A stretch of DNA of 64,000 nucleotides from Drosophila pseudoobscura (lineage: Eukaryota > Arthropoda > Insecta > Diptera > Drosophilidae), in NCBI RefSeq assembly GCF_009870125.1, contig NC_046681.1, forward strand, positions 5,159,001 to 5,223,000, written 5' to 3'. A program made the position numbers and the translations under genes. Each line of letters opens with the position of its first letter. The first letter of the stretch is position 1. Below, piece by piece: positions 13,269-23,116 of this stretch. A model generated the notes under the pieces. It was not told the origin of the DNA. It saw only the letters and a list, made by a program, of their open reading frames with translations, and did not search any database.

Positions 13269-14185
13269 GTTGATGTTTTTAATTTTGCTTTTCTCACGAA
13301 TTTTATTTGAAAACGATGACGTTTTCGTTGGTATTGTCGACCTGCCTGCTCAGTTGAACACAAACTCAAAGGGGAATAAATACCCTGTAGCCGAGTGGGT
13401 CCTCGACTCTGACCGCAGAGAAGTCTACACGACAAAAAAAATGTCTACTCGCTTTGGCGGCAACCGAACGCACGTGTTCCTTCCGATTTATTGATTTTGT
13501 CTCGAGAATTTAGGTTAAATTTGAATTTAGTTGGGTTTTAGGCTAGAGATCAGGAGATATTTTGATCAGGACGCAGCTATGCAAAAGCTTTGATGCTTCC
13601 AATTTTTAGCAATCCTACACAATTGTCTTTGGTGGTATTGCTGCTGCTGCTGCACGCGGCGTTTGGAAATGGTGAACACCGATTGCAATTGCGGAATGAA
13701 GGTTGACACTGGACGCGATCGTATTTTATTTATACAGGTGCGCGGCTGTTGGTGCTCTTCTGGCTGGGCGATTCTACAAAAATGTTGTGCTCTGGTTGTC
13801 GTTGCAGAAAATTTCATGTTTAATTGCAATGAAGACACTCTGCGCTGGCAGCCACTCCGCTCCGCCCTGTTCTTTGTGCTATGGTGAAATTCCTCTGCGC
13901 TCGTTTTGGGGTTTTTTGTACTGGTATTTCAGTTTGTTTTTTTTTATCTCGCCAGCGTTTGCACGGCACGGCTTGTACTTGACGGCTTGTAGCTTTCAAA
14001 AGCTCTGCGAGCACAAAAATTGCAACAAATTTAAGCACTTTGATTACGATTTTCACGAAATTTGTTGTTTTTGGCGAGTGACGAAACCAGTGGGCATATG
14101 GATAAAATATACGGTCTCACCGTCAGAAATATACTGAAATATACCTCACAGTTTCAAAATATACCGTAAATATACCGATAAAAAA
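13269..14185 (-). promoter_or_regulatory. 5' region of Ifrd1 with a GTATATTT motif array at its far end
   Basis: Upstream of the Ifrd1 start there are no coding features. At about 14105-14185, read on the minus strand, the motif GTATATTT occurs repeatedly (GGTATATTTACGGTATATTT, then more copies with CTGACGG between them). This resembles the Drosophila core-promoter element Ohler motif 6 (consensus near KGTATATTT). The array is in sense orientation for Ifrd1, but about 840 bases from its ATG. A matching array lies upstream of the ACBD gene at 21605-21690. The true transcription start is not visible from sequence alone. Confidence 0.45.
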
Positions 14186-14479
14186 CCTAGCTTAGACCAC
14201 ATAACACCCCTCTATTTAAACAGGCGAACGTAATCCGCATAAAAAAATACTGTTTATAAATTCTTCTTGTAAATCCTTCCTCTTACACCTTACATCCTTC
14301 CTTAAACACACGAAAGCTGAAATATAACCTGAAGCACTAACCATACAGTATATTGATGTGCCAGTCCCTAAACCGAACACGTCGCAAATGAACTTTCTGC
14401 CTACGCTCCCAGTGTTTTCGGCTCTGGCGTCCGACTTCACCATGAGACAGCAAGCCCGCCGACTTTCTTTTACAAAGAG

Positions 14480-14830
14480 GTACTCAGTTTTGCAGGTTTT
14501 ATAAGAATTACTTTATAAATCCGGTTTGGCATACTCTCTACCAATTTCTTAAAAATACGGCTCCAACTCCAATTCTACACTGCTCCAGCTCTCGCGTATG
14601 TTAGATGGGGCGATTGACCATAAGTTTTCAATCGGATTGAGGTCGGGACTTTGAGCTGGCCACTCCATCAATTTAAAATTTTTATTTCCCAGCCATTCCC
14701 GAACAATTTTCGCAGTGTGCTTCAGATCCCCATCTAGTTGAAAAGTTATAAGCCCAGAAAAATGGGAAGATGGGATTGCAAAATGTTTAAATAGTCCACT
14801 TTTCGCATAAGACCATCTATTTTCTGTAGA
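14480..14830 (-). mobile_element. Tc1/mariner-like transposase relic (C-terminal third)
   Basis: Read on the minus strand, the region encodes in order the Tc1-family signatures [32 protein letters not shown] and, after small frame breaks, LVESMPNRIYKVI. These match the DPKHTS block, the catalytic-acid block [10 protein letters not shown] and the C-terminal LVESMPRR block of Tc1-like DDE transposases. The N-terminal DNA-binding part and the first catalytic aspartate are not seen. Frames shift between the blocks, so this is an inactive fragment. I did not find paired terminal repeats. Confidence 0.8.
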
Positions 14831-15302
14831 GGACCTTCCAATGGACCAAAGAGCGATAGTAAATCGCTAAAAATTAAATGAATATCATACAATTTTCGAA
14901 AATGGACTTATGATAAAAATCCGGGAACGATGAGTGAAGTCTCGCTAAATGCTCGCAGACTGAATCAAAACTGAGCAGTTACCGGACAAAAACCGAGCGA
15001 CGACCAGAGTCAGGCAAAACTATCACAAACGGACTTGATAAGTGCATGATACGCAAGAAACTCCGGATCTCGTAAAGCACGAATGCAAACAATTTGCAGC
15101 AAGTCGATTGCTGCAATCACATTTGTACGTTTGCATACGAGTGCAAACATTTTGCTGCAAGCAAAAAAAATTTGCAATAACTGTTTGCGGCAATTATTTT
15201 AGCTTGTCGTCTGTATAAAGAAATTTACGGATAACTTGGTTGCGTCAGTTGTTTGCATGTGCTGTTTGCTTTCAGTCGCAATATTGCAGCAAGCAAAGCA
15301 AC

Positions 15303-16026
15303 ATGTGGGATCGCGAGAAAACGATAAAATTAATTGATTTGTACAAGAATTATTCTGTTTTATGGGATGTCTCGTCACCAGATTATAAAAATAAGCATAA
15401 AAAGCAAAAAGCTTATCGCGAAATTGCTGAAAAATTAGACAAAAGTGATGATGAAATAAAAACAAAAATTCATAATTTACGCACTCAATTTTTGCAAGAG
15501 GTGCGCAGAGTAAAGCAAAAAAAGAGTGGCCAGGTTACATCAGACATCTATACCAGCAAATGGGAGTTTTTCGATGCGCTTAAATTTATTAAAAATGACG
15601 ACGGAAATAATTATAAAATTAAAAATTTGGTAAGTAGTACAATTTATTGAACATATCGTAGTAATTACTTATTTTATATATTTTTATATTGCCATGACAC
15701 TCCACCAACAGGCGAAACAAAAAATCCAAAGTACATCCAAAGCAAAAAAAAGAAATCGTGACGAGATAGAATTTAAGGACGAAGATCGGCTTATTAAAAA
15801 GGCAAGCGCTTTACTCGATAAGCCAGCGGATGACCATCAGGTGTTCGGAGATTTCGTTGCATCTGAGCTCAGATTGTTGAAATCACACCAAAATAGACTT
15901 GTGCTTCGCAGAAAAATTCAAAGAGCTATTTTGGAAGTATCGGAAATTGAAAGCGAGGGCACTTCTACTTGTTCCACACCTAATATCGTGTACTCGTCTA
16001 CCAATTCTCCAGTTGTTGGCTTTTAA
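15303..16026 (+). CDS. MADF-BESS protein carried by a Harbinger element
   Basis: Exons 15303-15629 and 15712-16026 have a GTAAGT donor and AG acceptor and join to 213 residues without a stop. The N-terminal half is a MADF (Myb/SANT-like) DNA-binding domain: WDREKTIKLIDLYKNYSVLW near the start, then KQKAYREIAEKLDKSDDEIK and YTSKWEFFDALKFI. A lysine-rich linker follows. The C-terminal part (about residues 150-185, DDHQVFGDFVASELRLL) matches the BESS protein-interaction motif. In PIF/Harbinger transposons the Myb/MADF partner helps import and position the transposase at the element ends. Here the partner reading frame is intact while the transposase is not. That could mean recent inactivation, trans-mobilisation, or retention as a host gene. 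An alternative reading is a host MADF gene that happens to be captured. Confidence 0.8.
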
Positions 16027-16253
16027 GATGGTAAAAAAGAAAATAATTTACATACTTACTTTAAGATATTCCCTTTTGAGGCATTCATATACAGCTCGAC
16101 AACACTTTGTCACAATGCTTGCAACCGTACTCACAGGAATGCGAAAAAGAAAGATCAGAGAATGATATGAATCAACTGTAAAAAATTAAATGACATCAAT
16201 AAACATATTAATTAAAAGTACATACAAATGTTAATTATATTTAATACATACCC

Positions 16254-16560
16254 GTGTCTAAAAAACGCAATGTCAGGGCTAATCGCTAATTTGGTGGAAT
16301 CGCAGGACGCATTACAGTGTCTTGTTTAGTTAAGCAGTTTTTTACTTTTTCTAATAAAAAATTTAAATCACTGACTGCTCTTTTAAAAGGTTCTGATGCA
16401 CTCCTTTTTTATCTCTTTTGGAAATCCACTCTTTCACCCAACACTTTCTATTTTTTTGCAGACTCTAATCTTCTAATTTTTTTACGTTTTATTAAAGTTG
16501 CTGATATAGCAATAGCAACAACTCTCGATTTTTTACCGACATAATATAAACGTTATTCCT
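16254..16560 (-). pseudogene. Harbinger transposase, N-terminal exon remnant
   Basis: On the minus strand, a frame interrupted by stops and shifts contains LEKVKNCLTKQDTVMRPAIPP followed by RLALTLRFLDTG. This is the highly conserved block just before the DDE nuclease of PIF/Harbinger transposases (ITKQDT, MREAIPPEERLAVTLRFLATG). It ends at a plausible GTATGT donor near 16254. No DDE catalytic exon is found between there and the end of the MADF gene, so the catalytic domain appears deleted. Confidence 0.75.
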
Positions 16561-17467
16561 TGACTTTCTCAAAACCACAGAACTTGCAAATGAGTGTCAC
16601 TTGCTAGCACTGAAAACAAAAAATGAAAACACGTGTAGACATTAATGTTTCACGAAATAGCCATGCAAAAGTTTGCATGCAAAATAAAAATTGATTGAAG
16701 CAAGAAAATTTCATGCAATATTTGAATTAGTGTGAACATATGTATGAATGTGAAAACTTTTGTTGCAAATTATTTTTAACTTGCTGCAAATTGCTTGCAT
16801 CGTGTGTACCTATGTAGCTTTATAGAACATTAACGAACATGTCAAACAGAAGTCCGGCACAACGCACAGTGGGCGAAACGGCCAATCTAGTGGCATCAAA
16901 TTAATAACAAGAGTAATTTAAGAGATATCTTAATTACATTTTTAGTTTAGCATGATTGTTAATAGCCGGATGATTGTTCCAAATTTCAGTAGAATCAGTC
17001 AACTATATCAAATAGAGACTATAGTTCTGATCCTTCAAAATATTAAAATATTTTAAAATACCATTCTGAAGATAGTTTACCAGTGTAACTTATGTAATTT
17101 TAAATATATCTAAATGCCCAAATCTGAACAATCGGAACATAAAACGTCTTTTTCAAAGTTTACATCAAATAGCAAATCTTTAACTTCTTTATCCAACTCT
17201 ATATTTTCTTTGGAAAGCCTCGATGACAATTTTGATAACTTTGAAATTACAGGATCAGATGTAAATAGAAGAGCATGCATTAAATCTTCCATCGTATTTT
17301 TACGTGAAAACTTTCGGATGTTAGCTTTTTACTTTAGTGTTTCTCAACAAATCGTAGCTTGGAAAAATATTTGCGTTGGAAGATTTCGTAAATCGCCCAT
17401 CTACATTAATCGCCAAAACTTCCTCAGGACTGAATTTAACAGGAAGTTTGGGATCGTTTCGTTTAAT

Positions 17468-17567
17468 ATTAGCGCCGTCTGCCGGAGGAGAGCCATACTG
17501 ACTTAGTATCGGGTATAACTGTAGAGTTGCGGTGTCCGCAGCAACTCACAACGTTCCCCTTCGTTTT
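17468..17567 (+). repeat. Dispersed 100-bp repeat, second copy at 38356-38450
   Basis: This stretch (from GCCGTCTGCCGGAGGAGAGC through GTATCGGGTATAACTGTAGA to GCAACTCACAACGTTCCCC) recurs almost base for base in reverse orientation at 38356-38450, 21 kb away. The second copy sits inside a DINE-1-like inverted structure, and the GTATCGGGTATA core is shared with the ends of those repeats. I therefore take it as part of a Helentron/DINE-1-type family. Confidence 0.7.
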
Positions 17568-17789
17568 GATTATGTATTCTTTTCTGATTGAAAACCGCAG
17601 CGGAAGGGCATAAACGGGGAGTAAAAAATCGGTAATTAAATTATATTTTATTTAAACTGAATTTAAAAAATGCATAAATATGCCTGATGAATAAAATCTA
17701 CCGAAACAAGCTGAAATGGTGGATCTTCGCTCTGAAATTGGATCCATAAAGGCAAAGGTTTGTAGAGAGATCCTCAAACCAAAGAAGCT

Positions 17790-18263
17790 ATGCCTTACCA
17801 ACCGTTTAAAACTATAGAAGAACTGGACCGTTTCGACCTTAGCTTGAAGGAGGAAAGTTTCTTTAAAAATGTGGTAAGTGTTTTGCTTTAAACTCACGAG
17901 CTAAATTTGCGAAAAATATTCAAATTTATATTTGTACAGATCGCAGGGTTAATGATGTCGGCCGAAAAGGCATTTGATAAAGGTATTCGGAGCTCTTCGC
18001 GATCCATTATCGCTAATGATGCCAAAAGGTGTATAAAGGGCTTGCGGGTTATTCTAGCCATCCGTAGTAAGTAATATTTTCAAATTAATTTGTATTTTGT
18101 ATAGAAATAATTATTTTTTACAGCGAGATTTAATGAAATATTTTCTTTGGAAGACGGCGATTTTGACCGGGCAACTCAAAAACTCAAATCTCGAAAGGGC
18201 ATAAGCAAATTAAACTTAATTCACTATCCTAATTTTTGTAGTATAGAAATGAAAAAGTATTAA
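17790..18263 (+). CDS. DUF4806-like small gene in the transposon island
   Basis: Three exons (17790-17873, 17940-18066, 18124-18263) have GTAAGT donors and TAG/CAG acceptors and join in phase to 116 residues without a stop. The product begins MPYQPFKTIEELDRFDLSLK, then EESFFKNV, IAGLMMSAEKAFDKGIRSSS and ARFNEIFSLEDGD. This pattern resembles the C-terminal DUF4806 domain found in arthropod proteins of unknown function, often in multi-copy or transposon-associated genes. A further in-frame exon may precede it (about 17697-17757, ending KAKV before a possible donor). Splice sites and frame are preserved although the surroundings are decayed repeats, so it may be expressed or may be a recent element remnant. 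I do not assign a function. Confidence 0.5.
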
Positions 18264-18658
18264 AAAAAAATAGTGTATAACTTTTAATATTACTTTCGGC
18301 TCACAAAAGATATCATAAAAGACTCAAAAACAATATCGCAAACGGCTCGCAAATATATTGTAAGGTAGTGTTCCTATGCTGGGGTCAGTCCGCCCAGATC
18401 GTTTATGAAGGTTTGGCCCACTGCGCAGTAGCAGAGCGTAGAGGTGGTCACGGAGCGTGTTTTCTTCGTTTTACGTTACTTGACTTGTGAAGAAATATGA
18501 TTTTATCCATGGTCTTGCGTGTACGTGCAGCCAATAACCATAAAATACAGTATATAGATGTGCCAGCTCATGCAACTTTTTCGGAAATACAAAAATATTA
18601 AAATGATTATATTTTACAGCACGAATTTCAAAAAAATTCGAATAGCATTAATTATTCC

Positions 18659-19006
18659 ACCAAGCTCGACATATACCAGCAGATACAGTGACAGGCTAAT
18701 TAGACACCATAGTATGCTCGCCAGACGATTACTACCTGCCAGGCCTTTGAGGCGGTTGAAGAGATTGGGTTTTGCCAAAACTATTGGCCAACTCTAAGTT
18801 TCCCCCCAATATTATAATATTAATTTTTTTTATTATTACTATATACTATACTATATTATATCTCTATAAGTCCTCTTGCATAAAGCAATAGGTTTGGTCT
18901 CCTTAATACTATTTACCTGTGTTGTTAAGATACGATATATGCAATGTACGGATTCAACGCTTAATAAATAAATTTAAAAAAAAAAAAAAAAAAAACCAAG
19001 CTCGAC
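18659..19006 (+). mobile_element. 5'-truncated non-LTR retrotransposon (LINE) insertion with TSD
   Basis: The 12-base sequence ACCAAGCTCGAC occurs at 18659-18670 and again at 18995-19006. Between the copies are a reverse-transcriptase C-terminal tail (residues TSRYSDRLIRHHSMLARRLL to GFAKTIGQL and a stop at 18795-18797), an AT-rich 3' UTR and a pure poly(A) tract (about 18976-18995). This is a textbook target-primed insertion of about 325 bp, truncated at its 5' end. The peptide resembles jockey-clade C-termini. The exact duplication and clean poly(A) suggest a fairly young insertion. Confidence 0.85.
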
Positions 19007-19959
19007 TACGAGCGAGGAATATTTTCAATCTCCGGACAAATGTTCAATACCGTACTCGCTTATTAAGATCAAATATTTATACGCTGCTGTTCTGGTCCAT
19101 CGAGGATATATTTTTGGTTGCTTAAGCAAGTTAGAAGAGCGCACTGGCTTCCCTACCAACAGACAGACATACATATATGCACGAATCAGTCCATCACTAG
19201 CCGCAGGTGTCATCTCTAGATTTTCATAAGCCCACACAAAGTAACTGAAACCTACACATGCATACACACGTACACTGGTGAGCAAGCAGAGCCCCGTTGT
19301 CTTTTTTTTTCTCTTGAGAAAACATGTTTTCAAAGTACCAATAACCACTGTAGAATGAGCACAATATTCAACATCAGGATCATAGGCTAGAACGCTAGTC
19401 GAAGAAATAAATTTGATTTATGTAACTGCTCTACGTTTGTTGCGTCGTTGTTCAATTCCCCTACGTCTGTCGACTATGTACATACAGTATGTCTATTAAT
19501 GTATCTGCGCGTTACTCTCAGTTCTAGTTGCCTTTGTTGATTTCGTTCATCTCGGGCCTCTTGCGATTGTGATTCACGCGTGTAACCGCGCCATGCTCAC
19601 ACGCTCATCTGCATTGTTTTCTTGGATTTGTTCACCTGAAATTCGTACTCTTATATCTCGTATGGTTCTAGACTTGATCGTTCGACGACTCAAATTGGCC
19701 CCTCTGCTTCTGATTGGCATTGCTCAAATATATTAAAATCTCGGATTACAATGTTTGTTATTGAACTTCTCCGATTTTCATGAAATTTTATGTATGTGCT
19801 TTCGATTGTCAGTTGTTTTTTTCAGATGTTTTCGCTTCCGAAAAGACCACAGTTATTTTTTGTTTTACTCAGGATCGACGAAAATATATGTATGATTGGT
19901 TGAAAAAATGTACCCCAATTGAACTTGTTTTTCCTATTTTAATAATTTAAAGAATCTTC

Positions 19960-20491
19960 CATAAAACGGTGCCCTTCATACAGATGGTTTTACGCTCGAG
20001 CGCCTTCAGGCAGGCCTGCGGTATGAAGGCAAAATAGCGCAGATATGTCATCCGAATTAAATTTGGATCGTTTTTCCCCACTCTGTAATATTTTTATTTA
20101 ATGCATTTTCGTCTCCATAGCACTAATCTTTTGCCTCAGGCATTCGTTTTCCATGAACATTTCATCAGTTTTTATTGCGTCCCTACAAAACAGTTACATT
20201 TATTGATATATTTTCACCTGGCAAATTTACCCTGCTTGAATTGACAGATCCTTTTATTCTTGTTTTCTCTCTATCTGCATCGGCATCATCCTTCAATCAC
20301 CTCCTTTTATAAATCTGCCATTTGTTAGGTGCAGACTTCCACTGGGAAGCTTTAAAGTGATTGTCGCAGATTTTTAAATTAGCACACATGATGCAACCGT
20401 GGCTTTGCTCCGAGAACTTCCTGTTCACTACACACTTTGGTACATGACTACATTGTACTTCCGGTACATGATTGCGGCAAAAACTGCAATG
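19960..20491 (-). pseudogene. P-element-type THAP transposase relic
   Basis: On the minus strand, 20491-20183 is open for about 100 codons and encodes a THAP zinc-finger domain close to the P-element transposase N-terminus. The blocks are HCSFC, then HVPKC, then EQSHGC, then KICDNHFKASQWKSAP, then KRRLLKDDADA. The C2CH ligands are all present, but the usual initiator methionine is missing and stops lie just upstream. After a short intron-like gap (acceptor near 20183), the next exon carries the leucine-zipper-like NECLRQKISAMETKM and then SKFNSDDISALFCLHTAG. Both are recognisable in P transposase, with an internal deletion, an in-frame stop and a frameshift. Homology ends near 19960. P-related sequences and stationary P-neogenes are known in obscura-group flies. 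This copy looks truncated. Confidence 0.82.
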
Positions 20492-20639
20492 TCATTATTT
20501 TTTTTGACGGCACATAAAGGCTAAGAATATACATATAAAAAATTCGTCCGCGAACAACCTGCCGAACGACGAGACCACCTTGTATAATTACATCTTGGAC
20601 TGGAGCGGCTGCAATTTCAAGTGGTCCGCGGCATAGAAA

Positions 20640-22100
20640 ATGAAGGCAACATGAGGTCTTTTTCAAATTTATTCAAAATTCGTCCCACCTACACCTACAT
20701 ATATATGTACGACCAACTAAATGTCTTCGAGAGCAAAGTCTACAATGAGTCTCATTCCATACTTTTAAATTATGTACTTAAATTACTGTACTTGGATATC
20801 GACTTAGGGGTAATAGGCCCAATATTAGCACGACAGATTCGGTATTCCATCATGCTATTCAGCAGGGTACTTGCCATGTTGGTCACTTTAACATTATATT
20901 ATATATATATAATATATTATATTATATTTATACATTAATATGTATAAATGTATAAACTTAGCTTTTTTAAATATACCGCTAAACTACGAATCGGTTAACG
21001 GATCGACGAGATTTTTGCTCTCGGCCAATGAAAATCGTCAAAAATGTTCACCAATTTTGCCGACAGCAAAAATCGCGCTCCTTGTTGCGGCAACATGCAA
21101 GCAACCTAGGAAAGGATATTATAGAATTGCGGAAATGTTTGTCATCCCAGGATTAAGTCTGTTTATGTGGTATATGAACGATATTTTAAAGAGACCAAGA
21201 ATTGGTATCGGGGTCAGGATATATGTATATCAAATCAAATGCATGAATATGTCTAAAACATATCATTATGAGAAAATTTATTACGTTATAAAACGGTATC
21301 TTCACATAAAATGAACGAAATAGGGTATACAAATGGACACACTCCGGTTGACTTGCAACAAATCTTCTTCAAAATTGAGCAGTAGGAACGACTATCCTCT
21401 TTCGTGTTTTTGTCTTGACCTATTTCGCTAAAACCTTTTTTTAGGCCAAATCCAATAAAAGCAAGTATTTTAAATAAAACAGTCAACTAGAAAATAGGTT
21501 CATTAATTGGATAAAATTATGTGGGAAGGACTGAGAGATCTATCTAACTAGTAATATCTGACGGAATATTCAAGACGAAGAATATGTATTATAGAACTTG
21601 ATTTCGTCAGTATATTTACGGTATATTTTTAAAATGAGACGGTATATTTTGGTATATTTCTGAGGGTAGGACGGTATATTTGAGATTTGATTTTAGAGAG
21701 TTTTAGTTTTGTTTAATTTTTGTTGATTGCGAAAACGAATTCAACGCTAACGCCAGCAAAGAGCGTCCAACAAGTCACTTGCAAGTCGATTAGCCGAGGT
21801 CGATAAGAACATTGTAAAAGCTCAAACTTAAGCTTATCCGGAGAACGATTGAACTTCAGAACTCGAACTTTGTCACCAAGTGGGTCTTCTTCAATACGTC
21901 GCTCGTTTACGAATGGAATGAAAGGCAGAATCAATAACAGAGGACAACCAACAACACAAAAAAATACAACAGATACTGCCTAACGATTTACAGCACCCAG
22001 GTTGCACAAATAATTAGGTAATTTGTAAGCGCCGTCGACATTCCCTCGAATTCGAACGGCGGAACGATAGATGATTAATGGAAAATGAACTTGGACCGTA
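20640..22100. other. AT-rich remainder of the repeat island
   Basis: No recognisable protein domain is seen. Short open frames (about 20620-20940 and 20940-21310) are AT-rich and lack family motifs. TA-rich sequence occurs at 20895-20940. The GTATATTT motif array at the right edge is described separately. The last part, 21700-22150, is the probable 5' UTR and first-intron region of the ACBD gene. Confidence 0.5.
21605..21690 (+). promoter_or_regulatory. GTATATTT promoter-type motif array upstream of ACBD
   Basis: The motif GTATATTT appears about six times within 85 bases in sense orientation for the ACBD gene, spaced by ACG, GAGACG and CTGAGGG. It resembles clusters of Ohler motif 6 found at Drosophila housekeeping promoters. 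It aligns over about 75 bases with the reverse complement of 14105-14185. The array is about 475 bases before the ATG at 22160. Confidence 0.5.
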
Positions 22101-22159
22101 TTCTATCTAATCTTCCATTTACATAGTATTCAAGTGCATCCTTTGTAGTTGCTTCACAG

Positions 22160-23116
22160 ATGGCCGCCATTGGAGAACGTTTCCAAGCTGCCGTCAATGT
22201 AATCAAAGGACTGCCCAAGAATGGTCCCTACCAGCCAAGCACCAGCATGATGCTGAAATTCTACGGCCTCTTCAAGCAGGCCACCGAAGGAGCCTGTGAC
22301 CACAAGAAGCCTGGCTTCTGGGACGTGGTGGGCAAGGCCAAGTGGGACGCCTGGAACGACAATCGACACCTGAGCAAAGAGCAGGCAATGCAGCGTTATG
22401 TTGAGAGTCTGCAGGAGATCATCGAGACGATGTCATTTACAGAGAACGTGCAAAACTTTGTGGGCAGTCTTGATGGCCTGGGGAACATCAATTTGGACGA
22501 ACTGGAATTGGTTTCCCCCGGCATGAGGGAGCTCGCCGAGTCGCATCCCAACTCGCCGTTCCATTCGCGCACAAACAGTCCACAGCATGGAACCAGCTGT
22601 AACGGAGAAGATGAGCCGGGGCCTCCATTAGCCTCATCGGAGCCAATTACGGAGAATGGCGGCAATATTGTGACCAATGGACACATTACGCCATCCCTGA
22701 GCAATGGCTACACGACCAAAGCGACGAACTATACTCATGACAGCCACAACTATACCAACAACAGCAGCGTGGCCATTGTGGAGCCCTCGGACGATGAATA
22801 CGACGACCCATATGATTTAAGTCACGAAGTCACCCAGGCCATTGCCCATAATACGGATCTGCTGCGACAAATCCAAATCACAATCACGCGTATGAACAAC
22901 GATGTGGGCGTAGTGCAGCAGCGTGTTCGCAGCTTGGAACAGACAATAAACGAACTACGCGATGGCCAAAAGTCGAGAGCATCGCATCGGCAACAACCCG
23001 TCTGGTGGCCCTTCAAGAATATATCTCCACTGTGGTTTGCTGTCCTCATTCTGTGGCCGTTCCTCGTGCGCCGATTTGGGCGAATGTTGCAGACATCATC
23101 CGGCCGTAGACGCTGA
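22160..23116 (+). CDS. CG8814: Acyl-CoA-binding domain protein, ACBD4/5 type, tail-anchored
   Basis: Single coding exon of 318 residues. Residues about 5-95 form an acyl-CoA-binding domain: FQAAVNVIKGLPKNG, MMLKFYGLFKQATEG and KAKWDAWNDNRHLSKEQAM contain the conserved ligand-binding tyrosine/lysine and KWDAW signatures. A serine/asparagine-rich linker follows, then a predicted coiled coil (about 225-275, TDLLRQIQITITRMNNDVG) and a C-terminal hydrophobic anchor (LWFAVLILWPFLV) with a basic tail. This architecture matches vertebrate ACBD5, a peroxisomal tail-anchored protein that binds very-long-chain acyl-CoA and tethers peroxisomes to the ER via VAP. A splice acceptor-like cag precedes the ATG directly, so a 5' UTR intron may end there. 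I recall CG8814 as the fly orthologue; the symbol is given on family grounds. Confidence 0.9.
   Translation: MAAIGERFQAAVNVIKGLPKNGPYQPSTSMMLKFYGLFKQATEGACDHKKPGFWDVVGKAKWDAWNDNRHLSKEQAMQRYVESLQEIIETMSFTENVQNFVGSLDGLGNINLDELELVSPGMRELAESHPNSPFHSRTNSPQHGTSCNGEDEPGPPLASSEPITENGGNIVTNGHITPSLSNGYTTKATNYTHDSHNYTNNSSVAIVEPSDDEYDDPYDLSHEVTQAIAHNTDLLRQIQITITRMNNDVGVVQQRVRSLEQTINELRDGQKSRASHRQQPVWWPFKNISPLWFAVLILWPFLVRRFGRMLQTSSGRRR

Larger units (their letters stand above)
15078..16804. mobile_element. PIF/Harbinger DNA transposon, non-autonomous, about 1.7 kb
   Basis: The left end (15078-15104) and the reverse complement of the right end (16779-16804) match over about 26 bases: CACGA, then ATGCAARCAATTTGC, then AGCAAGT. 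These act as terminal inverted repeats. Further TTTGCAGCAA/TTGCTGCAA copies lie just inside the left end, as sub-terminal repeats. Inside are two genes facing each other, a MADF-BESS gene on the plus strand and a broken Harbinger transposase exon on the minus strand. That two-gene layout is characteristic of animal PIF/Harbinger elements. I could not define the expected 3-bp target duplication. Confidence 0.75.

Noticed and set aside
14216-14443. Possible further Tc1 transposase block (VSASGYISAF)
   Set aside because: It would lie in the wrong order relative to the clear Tc1 blocks at 14480-14830, so the resemblance is probably accidental.
17110-17510. Minus-strand coding-like stretch with a CSDCSD motif
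   Set aside because: It is open for only 60 codons, broken upstream, and no family is recognised. It may belong with the DUF4806 element but cannot be supported.
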